DNA of 24,409 nucleotides, from positions 1-24,409 of the forward strand of contig DAISGC010000063.1 of assembly GCA_036823255.1 (NCBI GenBank). Direction: 5' to 3'. This DNA is from UBA4658 sp002405485 (GTDB lineage: Bacteria > Planctomycetota > Phycisphaerae > Phycisphaerales > UBA1924). The position numbers were made by a program, and so were the translations under genes. Shown in pieces: positions 8,472 to 15,507 of this stretch (the first letter of the stretch is position 1; each line of letters starts with the position of its first letter). The notes under the pieces are model-generated. The model made no database searches. It saw nothing but the letters and a program-made list of their open reading frames with translations, and had not been told where the DNA came from.

Positions 8472-10343
8472 ATGCGTTCCGCTCCCCTTCTTGTCCTCGT
8501 TGCCGGCCTTGCCCTCCCGACCTGCTCGGCGGGAGTCGCCCTCGCCCAGTGCAACCTCTACCGCGCCGGCGTCCCGGACTTCGATCAGCGCCGCGACGGC
8601 CTCCCCCAGGGCGGCGGAAGCGTCCACTGCGTCCCCACCTCCGCCATCAACTGGATGGGCTACGCCGCCAACAACGGCTTTCCCTTCGCCATGGCCGTCT
8701 CCGGACCCCGCGACTGGCAGGACAACGCCAGCCACCAGCACGTCACCGGCCGGGTCAACCTCATGGGCACACTCATGAGCACCAGCTTGCCCGATGGCAC
8801 CAACGGGCTCAATGGCATCAACGGACTCCGCTCATACCTCACCCTCTTCTCCTTCGGCCAGTTCACCGCCTCCCGCTGGTACGGTGCGGTCTCCACCTTC
8901 GACATCTATCTGCAGATGGCCAGCAACGGCCTCGTCAACGTCTGTTTCGGATACTTCGAGCCCATGATGGGCTCCGGCGACATCTACTACAGCCGCAACG
9001 GCGGCCACTGCACCTCCGCGCGCGGCATCGAGAACTTCTGCGACCCTTCAAACACCCGGCTCCTGCTCCGCGATCCCGCCACCTCCGATGGCAACGACCT
9101 CGTCCAATCCACCTTCACCACCAACGTGACCCGCGTCAGCCCCCAGCAGTTCTTCACCAACCCCGCGCTCACTGAGACCGCCACCCGCCTGCGCATGCAC
9201 GACTACGGCGTGAACTCCACCACCCGCCGATACATCGACAGCATCTACGTCATTCGCTCCACGTTCTCGCTCTGGGCCCCGCCAAGCCCGACCAATACGA
9301 ACATCATCATCTCCAAGGCCGTCGTCCTCCCGCAGGATCCGCAGCCGCAGCAGGTGAACATCCCCCTCGTCACCGCCGCGCCCGCGCTGCAGGCCGCGCT
9401 CCACCCCGATCAGACCAAGGCGGCCATCGTCAGCGAGATCATCACCACCGCCGGCAATCGCGTGAACCAGGTCATCCTCGTCAACCTCGCCGACGGCACC
9501 CAGACCGACGTGCTCCAGTTCCCACCGGGCCGCCTCCCCATCGCCTTCAATCGCTTCGGCGACCTGTTCGTCTGCGACGGGTCGCTGCTTCGGCGATACG
9601 ACATCTCCGGGCGGCCGGTGCAGCGCGCCAGCCGCACACTCGCCGCGCCCGCAACCGCCATCGCCTTCGACGACGCCCTCGACGAGGTGGTGCTCGTCAC
9701 GCCCTCGAACCGTCGCCTGCTCCGCCTGCCGTACGGCCTCGGCTCTGCAATCGACGAACCCCTGCCGACGGGTGTCCCGGCCATGACCGACGCCTTCGTC
9801 ATCCCGGATCCGATGAGCCCCGGCAAGTTCATCCTCGGCATCGCCGGATCACCGACCATCCACCAGCTCTCGCTCATCACCGGCTCCTCTCGCCTCCAGC
9901 TTGACAACGGCCTCCTGCTCCCCGCCGTGCAAGACGTCAAGTCGCTGCACATCGGCGACGGTTTCATCCAGGCGCTCACCGACGCCGGACCAAGAACCCT
10001 CGACCGCGACCCGGCCAGCGGCCGCCTTCGTCTGGCGCCCACGCAGCCCTTTGCCGGCCTCGGGCCCATGCGTCTGATGTCGCTGTCCTCCAGCCGAACC
10101 AACTTCGATCCCGCCATTCATGTCGGCCCGGCGTGGTCGGAAGTCCCGGAGACCCAGCAGCCCCAGGGCGTGCCCGACTGTCGCGCGGATTTCAACGGCG
10201 ACACCCTGCTCACCGCCGCCGACATCTTCGACTTCCTCAACGCCTGGTTCGCCGTCCTGCCCAGTTCGGACATCAACGTCTCCGGCCAGTCCGACGCCGC
10301 GGACATCTTCGATTTCCTGAACCTGTGGTTCGCCGGGTGCTGA
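8472..10343 (+). CDS. Secreted C39-like cysteine-peptidase/propeller protein with C-terminal dockerin-like module
   Basis: 623 aa from the ATG at 8472, which has GGAG 9 nt upstream and begins a clean signal peptide (MRSAPLLVLVAGLALP … A-L-A-Q). Residues about 34-270 look like a papain-fold C39-type peptidase: D-F-D-Q-R, Cys53 in V-H-C-V-P-T-S, His179 in N-G-G-H-C-T-S and Asp201 in L-L-R-D-P-A are in the order and context of the Cys-His-Asp triad of C39-like families. Residues about 320-560 contain repeats resembling a beta-propeller (I-L-V-N-L-A-D-G-T … L-F-V-C-D-G-S-L-L-R-R-Y-D). The last 55 residues carry the paired dockerin-like repeats ending F-L-N-L-W-F-A-G-C. It is probably exported and surface-linked. 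Peptidase activity is inferred from motifs only; the domain could be an inactive relative. Confidence 0.8.
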   Translation: MRSAPLLVLVAGLALPTCSAGVALAQCNLYRAGVPDFDQRRDGLPQGGGSVHCVPTSAINWMGYAANNGFPFAMAVSGPRDWQDNASHQHVTGRVNLMGTLMSTSLPDGTNGLNGINGLRSYLTLFSFGQFTASRWYGAVSTFDIYLQMASNGLVNVCFGYFEPMMGSGDIYYSRNGGHCTSARGIENFCDPSNTRLLLRDPATSDGNDLVQSTFTTNVTRVSPQQFFTNPALTETATRLRMHDYGVNSTTRRYIDSIYVIRSTFSLWAPPSPTNTNIIISKAVVLPQDPQPQQVNIPLVTAAPALQAALHPDQTKAAIVSEIITTAGNRVNQVILVNLADGTQTDVLQFPPGRLPIAFNRFGDLFVCDGSLLRRYDISGRPVQRASRTLAAPATAIAFDDALDEVVLVTPSNRRLLRLPYGLGSAIDEPLPTGVPAMTDAFVIPDPMSPGKFILGIAGSPTIHQLSLITGSSRLQLDNGLLLPAVQDVKSLHIGDGFIQALTDAGPRTLDRDPASGRLRLAPTQPFAGLGPMRLMSLSSSRTNFDPAIHVGPAWSEVPETQQPQGVPDCRADFNGDTLLTAADIFDFLNAWFAVLPSSDINVSGQSDAADIFDFLNLWFAGC

Positions 10344-10354
10344 TTGCCGCAATC

Positions 10355-10384
10355 CGCGGTCGGGCGCGTTACGGCCCGACCGCG
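10355..10384. terminator. Shared bidirectional terminator-like hairpin
   Basis: CGCGGTCGGGC (10355-10365) pairs perfectly with GCCCGACCGCG (10374-10384), with an 8-nt loop. It sits between the converging C39-like gene (stop 10343) and repressor gene; the repressor's TAA stop (10369-10371) lies in the loop. A second small palindrome GATTGC-C-GCAATC (10342-10354) abuts it. There are no T-runs, so termination would be by stem stability or Rho. Confidence 0.4.
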
Positions 10385-11295
10385 CGCGTCACGCTGACCG
10401 CCGGACACATGAACGCCACGTCCTCGCGATCCAGCACACGCTCCCCATACGCCGCGTTCAGAGCCACCAGCCGGATCCGCTCGCTCCCCGGCTCGCCCAC
10501 CAGGTGCACGCGCTTGAACGTCGTCTCGCCATCCCGCTCCAGACGCACGAAACAGTCCATCCCGCTCCGCAGCGGACGGTTCGGCGAGAACACCACCACG
10601 TCCCCCTCCCGATACTCCGGCAGCATCGAGTCCCCCACGACCCGCGCCGCAAACGCGTCCGGATCGTCCACGTCCAGCGTCCGCACGAACGTCTCGCTCA
10701 CCCGCGCCGGATAGCCCAGGTCCGTGAACTCGCGCGGATACCCCGCCGCCACCGAGTTGATGAGCGGCACCTGCCGCGGCAGCAGCGCGGCCTCGTCCGG
10801 TCGCGCCGGTTCCACATTCCGCGCCGTCGTCCCCGACCGATCCCCGGCGCCCTCCAGCCGTGCGATGAGCGCCCGCAGCTTGCCGCTGCGATGGGCTGAG
10901 TCCAGCCCGCCCGCGCTCCGGCCCGGCTCGCCGGGCATGCCCGAAAACGCCCCGAGAAACGCCCGCAACTCCTCCGCCGTCCGCCGCTGAGTCTCACGCA
11001 TGCGCTCCACCTCCCCGCGCACCGCGCTCGGCGTGGCCGCCCAGCAGGCCAGCTCCACCAGCTCATTCGGACGCACGCCCAGCGCACCCTCGATCCGCCG
11101 AAGAAGCCCCGCGTCCACGCCCCCGCCCGCCCCACGCTCGCCGTTCTCCAGCATGCACAGGTGCGACCGCGAGCACCCCGCGGCGTCGGCGAGCTGCTGC
11201 AGACTCCACCCCCGGGCCACCCGATGCGAACGCATCGCCGCCCCCAAACCAAGGGGTGGTCCAGACACACTCGGGATGTTCGGGTCCGTACTCAC
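10369..11295 (-). CDS. XRE-type repressor with S24 (LexA/CI-like) self-cleavage domain
   Basis: 308 aa from the GTG at 11295, chosen because GGAG lies 6 nt upstream; an upstream TTG has no such signal. Residues about 21-80 form an XRE/Cro-type HTH (R-V-A-R-G-W-S-L-Q-Q-L-A-D-A-A-G-C-S-R-S-H-L-C-M-L-E-style, with E50-N-G-E-R). A linker of about 90 residues follows. Residues about 176-300 are a Peptidase S24 domain: a cleavage site Ala184-Gly185 in S-V-A-A-G-Y, nucleophile Ser223 in V-G-D-S-M-L-P and general base Lys261 in T-T-F-K-R-V. All self-cleavage residues are present, as in phage CI and LexA, which are cleaved on RecA activation after DNA damage. It is transcribed away from the HTH/ATPase/terminase genes, the layout of a phage-type switch, so it probably represses them. 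That target is inferred. Confidence 0.9.
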   Translation of the reverse strand: MSTDPNIPSVSGPPLGLGAAMRSHRVARGWSLQQLADAAGCSRSHLCMLENGERGAGGGVDAGLLRRIEGALGVRPNELVELACWAATPSAVRGEVERMRETQRRTAEELRAFLGAFSGMPGEPGRSAGGLDSAHRSGKLRALIARLEGAGDRSGTTARNVEPARPDEAALLPRQVPLINSVAAGYPREFTDLGYPARVSETFVRTLDVDDPDAFAARVVGDSMLPEYREGDVVVFSPNRPLRSGMDCFVRLERDGETTFKRVHLVGEPGSERIRLVALNAAYGERVLDREDVAFMCPAVSVTRAVGP

Positions 11296-11397
11296 GCGCT
11301 GCTCCGAAAACCAGGAAACCGCCAGCAAAACCCCCACTTTAGGGCATTTTTCTGCACGTTCCGTACAAAATCCGCATTTCTCTTGCCTCAATCATAC

Positions 11398-11425
11398 CGA
11401 ACATATTGCTTCCATATCCCGAACA
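11398..11425. repeat. Two direct repeats CCGAACA, 22 bp apart (candidate operators)
   Basis: CGAACA occurs at 11398-11403 and 11420-11425, each preceded by C, with a 22-bp period (two helical turns). The second copy lies in the spacer of the candidate promoter for the HTH gene. A further inverted copy, TGTTCGGG (11277-11284), lies in the first codons of the repressor. The placement suits operators for the divergent repressor. Confidence 0.4.
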
Positions 11426-11433
11426 GGTATACT
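11406..11433 (+). promoter_or_regulatory. Sigma70-like promoter of the HTH/ATPase-GNAT/terminase genes
   Basis: TTGCTT (11406-11411), 16-bp spacer, TATACT (11428-11433), the best -35/-10 pair in the window, in a locally AT-rich stretch. Transcription would start near 11440, about 60 nt before the ATG at 11501. The candidate operators overlap and flank it. Confidence 0.5.
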
Positions 11434-11441
11434 CCGCACAT

Positions 11442-11459
11442 GTTCACAGCTTTGTGAAC
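11442..11459. promoter_or_regulatory. 18-bp palindrome just downstream of the promoter
   Basis: GTTCACA-GCTT-TGTGAAC: perfect 7-bp arms with a 4-bp centre, located at the expected transcription start. This is a typical size and position for a repressor operator; the candidate ligand is the adjacent S24 repressor or the HTH protein itself. Confidence 0.45.
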
Positions 11460-11500
11460 GCCTTTCCTGTGGCCATGTGTTTTCCACAAAGGAGTATCCG

Positions 11501-12103
11501 ATGCGTGACGCGAACGAACGGGGATCAATCCAGAATACCCTATCAATATCCAAAAATCAAGACACGCCCGGCCATATTGTCACCCGCGCGCCCGCCCCCT
11601 CCGGGGCGTCTGGCGAGATCATCGCCGCTGCCGATGCGCACGCCCGCAGACTTGCCGAGTTCGCCACCTTTCTCCCCCCCGCAGACGCGGCTCTCATGCG
11701 CTCGATCTTTGCCGATGGTCGGCCCGCAACACAGATTGCCAAGCTCTTGGGTAAACCCCCAAGATGGATCCAGCGTCGTGTCGCTCGGCTGGCGCGACGC
11801 TGCCTGAAGCCCGAGTTCGCCTTCGTCGCGCTCAACATCGCCGACATGGATCCGACGCTCACCCGCGTCGCCACCCTGTGCGTCCTGCAGGGTCGCTCGG
11901 TCCGGGCCGTCGCCGAGGAGCTTGGGCTGAGCCAGCACCTTGTGCGAACCCTGCGCTCCAGCGTGATGTCCATGGCCCGTGGCGCCCTGCGGACCGGTGC
12001 GGCGTCTTGTTCGCGGTCCGACGAGGAGTGGCGACGAAACCCCGCCGACCGCGCCGGTGACCGCTGGCGAAGCTCTAGACGCCCGGGCAGGCCACGACAC
12101 TGA
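11501..12103 (+). CDS. Small protein with two helix-turn-helix segments, unrecognised
   Basis: 200 aa from the ATG at 11501, with AAAGGAG 6 nt upstream. The first 35 codons are AT-richer than the rest and probably encode a disordered tail. Seen: a first HTH-like segment at about 65-100 (L-M-R-S-I-F-A-D-G-R-P-A-T-Q-I-A-K-L-L-G, then R-W-I-Q-R-R-V-A-R-L), a second at about 120-160 (V-L-Q-G-R-S-V-R-A-V-A-E-E-L-G-L-S-Q-H-L-V-R-T-L) resembling sigma region 4, and an Arg-rich C-terminus. It is the first gene of the presumed operon with the ATPase-GNAT fusion (76 bp downstream) and the terminase. It could be a transcription activator or a DNA-recognition partner playing the part of a small terminase subunit. 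Neither is shown. Confidence 0.75.
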   Translation: MRDANERGSIQNTLSISKNQDTPGHIVTRAPAPSGASGEIIAAADAHARRLAEFATFLPPADAALMRSIFADGRPATQIAKLLGKPPRWIQRRVARLARRCLKPEFAFVALNIADMDPTLTRVATLCVLQGRSVRAVAEELGLSQHLVRTLRSSVMSMARGALRTGAASCSRSDEEWRRNPADRAGDRWRSSRRPGRPRH

Positions 12104-12179
12104 ATCGATCGACATCCAGCGCTTGCGCATCGGCGGCTCGAACATCGACAGTGAGCTTCAGGAAGAGAGGGATGGGGAG

Positions 12180-13652
12180 ATGAGACACGCACGCACGATC
12201 GCCACATCGTCGCGCCCTGCGCCGCGAACGCTGCCCGTGAGCGTCCGCAGCGCGATCGGCACGTTCGGGCTCTGCTCCGACGACATCGACGCCGAGCGCC
12301 GAGACCGTGTCGGGCACGCCGAGCATGCCTCGGCGGAGCTGCTGAACACGCTGGATGCCCGCGCGCTCGCGCTCATCACCGGCCCAAGCGGCGCGGGAAA
12401 GAGCACCCTGCTCCGAGCCCTCCACGCCCGCGCGCGGGATCGCGGCCTGGTCGTGGTGGCGCACGATGAGCGTCAGCGGCGTCGCCACAGCACCACCCGG
12501 GTCATGACGCTCTTCGTTCGCGGCCGATCGCCCTCGAAGCTCGCCCGGGGCCTGCGCATCCTGAGCGCCGCGGGACTCGCCGACGCCCGACTTGGGGCAC
12601 GACGCGTCGAAGAGCTCTCCGCGGGCGAGCGGGCCCGGCTGGAGCTGGCGCTGCTCATGCGTCAGGCCGAGGACGCCGTGGCCATCGCCGGCGACACGGG
12701 CCCCGGCGTGCTGGTCAGCATCGACGAGCTCTGCACCGGTCTGGACGATCAGACCGCCCGGGGCGTCTGCGCCACGCTTGCGCGCTGGGCCCGATCGACG
12801 ATCCACCGCGGTCGGCTGCGGGTGGTGTGCGCTACCAGCCGCGACGCCGCCCTGGACTGGCTGACGCCCGATCTTCTGGCGCGCGTCGGGCTCGATGGTC
12901 TTGCAGAGATCACCGTTGCCGAAGACCGGCGGGATCCGTCCGCAGGCCTGGTGATACAGATCGGCTCGACCCGGGACTATCTCGCGCTTGCGCCGATGCA
13001 CTATCGCACATCTTGCCCGGCGTCGATCGTGCGCGTGCTGACCGCACGCCGGGCATGCGGCGAGCCGGTGCTCGGGGTGCTGGTGGTGAGCATGCCGACG
13101 CTCAACGGCGCGTGGAGAGCGCGGGCCTGGCCGGATCTTGCGCCCGCGTCGCGCTCGCCCGGCGCGCTGCGGGCCGCGGCGCGGCGGCTGAACGATCCCG
13201 CCCCGGGCGGGTCCGGGGTGCGGCGCATCTCGCGAGTGATCGTCGATCCCCGTGCGCGCGGGCAGGGCGTGGGCGCCGCGCTGGTGCGGGCGTATCTCGC
13301 CGATCCGCTCACCCCGCGCACCGAAGCGGTTGCCGCCATGGGCGTCGCCTGCCCGCTGTTCGTGCGCGCCGGGATGTGCGAATGGGTGCTCGAGCACGGG
13401 AAGCGCGATCGCGAGATGCTGCGAGCGCTGCGCGACCATGATCTTCACGCGTTCGATCTTGTGGACATCGACAGCTTCGTCCGGCGCTGCGCCCGGACGC
13501 CCGCGCTGTCTGCCGCGCTGATCCGCTGGGCGAGTGGGTCGCGCTCGACGCGGCGTCTGGCGCGAGGGTCGTTCCGCGAGATCATCCGTGCCGCAGCCCG
13601 CTCGCTCTGCGTGCCGCCCAGGGCGTACACCGCTTCAGCAACGACCGACTGA
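12180..13652 (+). CDS. ABC-type ATPase fused to GNAT acetyltransferase domain (COG2401-like)
   Basis: 490 aa from the ATG at 12180, preceded by a purine-rich GAGAGGGATGGGGAG. The N-terminal ATPase has Walker A G-P-S-G-A-G-K-S-T (68-76), an ABC signature-like L-S-A-G-E-R-A-R (146-153) and Walker B V-L-V-S-I-D-E-L (177-184, Glu183 present). The usual H-loop His is not seen: the segment reads C-A-T-S-R-D-A-A-L-D-W-L-T-P-D (218-230). No membrane segment is present, so this is a soluble ABC ATPase. The C-terminal half has GNAT features: H-Y-R near 274, G-E-P-V-L-G-V-L-V-V-S and the acetyl-CoA motif D-P-R-A-R-G-Q-G-V-G-A-A-L (356-368). This fusion matches the known class of ABC ATPases joined to a predicted acetyltransferase domain (COG2401), whose function is unknown to me. 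It sits 64 bp upstream of a terminase and presumably works with it. Confidence 0.85.
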   Translation: MRHARTIATSSRPAPRTLPVSVRSAIGTFGLCSDDIDAERRDRVGHAEHASAELLNTLDARALALITGPSGAGKSTLLRALHARARDRGLVVVAHDERQRRRHSTTRVMTLFVRGRSPSKLARGLRILSAAGLADARLGARRVEELSAGERARLELALLMRQAEDAVAIAGDTGPGVLVSIDELCTGLDDQTARGVCATLARWARSTIHRGRLRVVCATSRDAALDWLTPDLLARVGLDGLAEITVAEDRRDPSAGLVIQIGSTRDYLALAPMHYRTSCPASIVRVLTARRACGEPVLGVLVVSMPTLNGAWRARAWPDLAPASRSPGALRAAARRLNDPAPGGSGVRRISRVIVDPRARGQGVGAALVRAYLADPLTPRTEAVAAMGVACPLFVRAGMCEWVLEHGKRDREMLRALRDHDLHAFDLVDIDSFVRRCARTPALSAALIRWASGSRSTRRLARGSFREIIRAAARSLCVPPRAYTASATTD

Positions 13653-13716
13653 CGTTGGGACCGTCGACCGCACGGGCGTCGGCGGCGCACGCGCACACTC
13701 AGGGAAGGGGGAGACC

Positions 13717-15507
13717 ATGTCGCAGACAGACCGAGGAACCGGTGCACGCTCGCCGCGCTCAAGAGCGCCCAAGCTCGCGCCTTCGGCGAGGCCGCCGCGG
13801 ACCGCGGCCGCCGACAAGACCATGGAACCGGCAGCGTCGCCCGACGCCGCCGCGCGTCAAGCCGAGTCGGATTCGGGACCGACTGATGGCGACGCGCAGG
13901 CCGTTCCACGCACGCCCGACGATCTGCACTTGTGGATCCGCACGCGGCTGGAGGTCGACGTGCTGCGTGCGCCGCTCGTGCCCGGGCACGCCGCGCCGTT
14001 CGACTATGTCGTCCACGCGTTCTTCGAGGGAACGGTTGGGCGCTTTGCGGGCAGGTCGCCCGACTGCGTGGTCTGGGCCAACCGCGGCGGGGGCAAGACG
14101 TTCCTCGCCGCCCTGGTCACGCTGCTCGATCTGATCTTCAAGCCCGGGGTGCAGGTGCGTCTGCTCGGAGGATCGCTGGATCAGAGCCGGCGCATGCAGG
14201 AGCACCTGCACCGCTTCGCGGGCATGCCCGGGGCCAAGGCGGCCTGTGCGTTCACCATCACGCGCGATCGCGTGGAGACCTGCTCGGGGAGCGCGGCGGA
14301 GGTGCTGTCGGCGAGCCAGACCTCGGTCCGCGGCACGCGCGTGCAGAAGGTCCGGTGCGACGAGGTGGACCTGTTCGATCCAGAGCTCTGGGAGGCCGTG
14401 CAGCTCACGACGCGCTCCATGCCGCAGCCCGGGCCCTGGGGCGACGTGGTCAAGGGGAGCATCGACGCGCTCTCGACCATGCACAGGCCCTTCGGGCTCA
14501 TGTGGTCGCTCGCGGGCATGCACGCGGCGGGCGAGCAGGCCCCGGGCGCACCGAAGCCGGAGGATGGGCCGGAGCTTCCGCGGCGGCCGATCTTCCGCTG
14601 GGGCGTGCTGGACGCGCTTGAGCGCTGCACCGATCGGCGCGCGTGCGCCCCGTGCGCGCTGCTGCCGGAGTGTGCCGAGCGGGCCAAGCTCCCGCGCGTG
14701 CTCCCGGACGGGCAGAGCACGGAGCTCGCGCCCGGGGCGTACGGGCACATCACCATCGACGACGCGGTGCGGATGAAGTCGCGCGTCGGGAGGGCGACCT
14801 GGGAGGCCGAGATGCTCTGCCTGCGTCCGCGGCGCGATGACAGCGTGTATCCGGAGTTCGATCCGGCTCGCCACGTGGTGCGAGACACGGACTTCGACGG
14901 GCCGGAGCCGCGGCTGAGGCCGCTGGTCAAGCTCGTCGGCGGGATGGATTTCGGCTTCCGGGCCGAGGGCGTGGTGCTGCTGGCGGGCGTGACGCAGGAT
15001 CAGCGCGTCATCGTGCTGCACGAGCACTGCCGAGAGGCCTTGAAGCTCGCCGACCACGTCGAGGCGATGACCCGCTGGCTGGATCCGCGGGCCGCGGGCT
15101 TTGCGGGGCTGGAGCGCGGCACGCCGCCGGCGTGGATCGCCATCGATCCGGCGGGCAACTCGACCGACGCGCAGACGGGGGAGTCCAACGCCGCGGTGCT
15201 CCGCAAGGCGGGGTTCACCGTGCGTTCCAAGGGGGGCACCATCGATTCGGGCGTTCGGGCGGTGCGCGATCTGCTGGATCCGGCCTTCGAGCCCGGGGGC
15301 GTCGACGGGCAGGCCCGCCCGAAGCTGTACATCCACGAGCGGTGCACGCGGCTGATCGAGTGCATGCACCGCTACCGCTATCCCGAGCACGACAAGCAGA
15401 CGCTCATCCCCGTGAAGACCGACGGGGTGGATCACGCATGCGATGCGCTGCGGTACATGATCGTGAACCTGCTGCGCCGGGGGAAGACCGGATGGCTCAT
15501 GTACTAG
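13717..15507 (+). CDS. Phage-type terminase large subunit (ATPase plus nuclease)
   Basis: 596 aa from the ATG at 13717, preceded by GGGGAG three nt upstream. The first 65 residues are Ala/Pro/Ser-rich and probably disordered. ATPase: Walker A-like A-N-R-G-G-G-K-T-F (121-129), Walker B V-R-C-D-E-V-D-L-F-D (Asp215-Glu216) and a coupling segment K-G-S-I-D-A-L-S-T-M (246-255). A four-Cys cluster (Cys304, 310, 313, 319) is a likely zinc-binding insertion. RNase H-like nuclease: G-G-M-D-F-G-F (Asp411), W-I-A-I-D-P-A-G-N (Asp477), and D-G-V-D-H-A-C-D-A-L-R-Y (Asp572, Asp576). Length and residues fit an intact TerL that would pump and cut DNA. No portal or capsid gene is nearby, so its DNA-moving role here is unclear. 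Its TAG stop overlaps the dapA stop on the other strand. Confidence 0.9.
   Translation: MSQTDRGTGARSPRSRAPKLAPSARPPRTAAADKTMEPAASPDAAARQAESDSGPTDGDAQAVPRTPDDLHLWIRTRLEVDVLRAPLVPGHAAPFDYVVHAFFEGTVGRFAGRSPDCVVWANRGGGKTFLAALVTLLDLIFKPGVQVRLLGGSLDQSRRMQEHLHRFAGMPGAKAACAFTITRDRVETCSGSAAEVLSASQTSVRGTRVQKVRCDEVDLFDPELWEAVQLTTRSMPQPGPWGDVVKGSIDALSTMHRPFGLMWSLAGMHAAGEQAPGAPKPEDGPELPRRPIFRWGVLDALERCTDRRACAPCALLPECAERAKLPRVLPDGQSTELAPGAYGHITIDDAVRMKSRVGRATWEAEMLCLRPRRDDSVYPEFDPARHVVRDTDFDGPEPRLRPLVKLVGGMDFGFRAEGVVLLAGVTQDQRVIVLHEHCREALKLADHVEAMTRWLDPRAAGFAGLERGTPPAWIAIDPAGNSTDAQTGESNAAVLRKAGFTVRSKGGTIDSGVRAVRDLLDPAFEPGGVDGQARPKLYIHERCTRLIECMHRYRYPEHDKQTLIPVKTDGVDHACDALRYMIVNLLRRGKTGWLMY

Noticed and set aside
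10369..15507. Calling the island a complete prophage
   Set aside because: No integrase, portal, capsid, tail or lysis genes and no attachment-site repeats were found at its edges; dapA and an ordinary secreted-protein gene border it directly.
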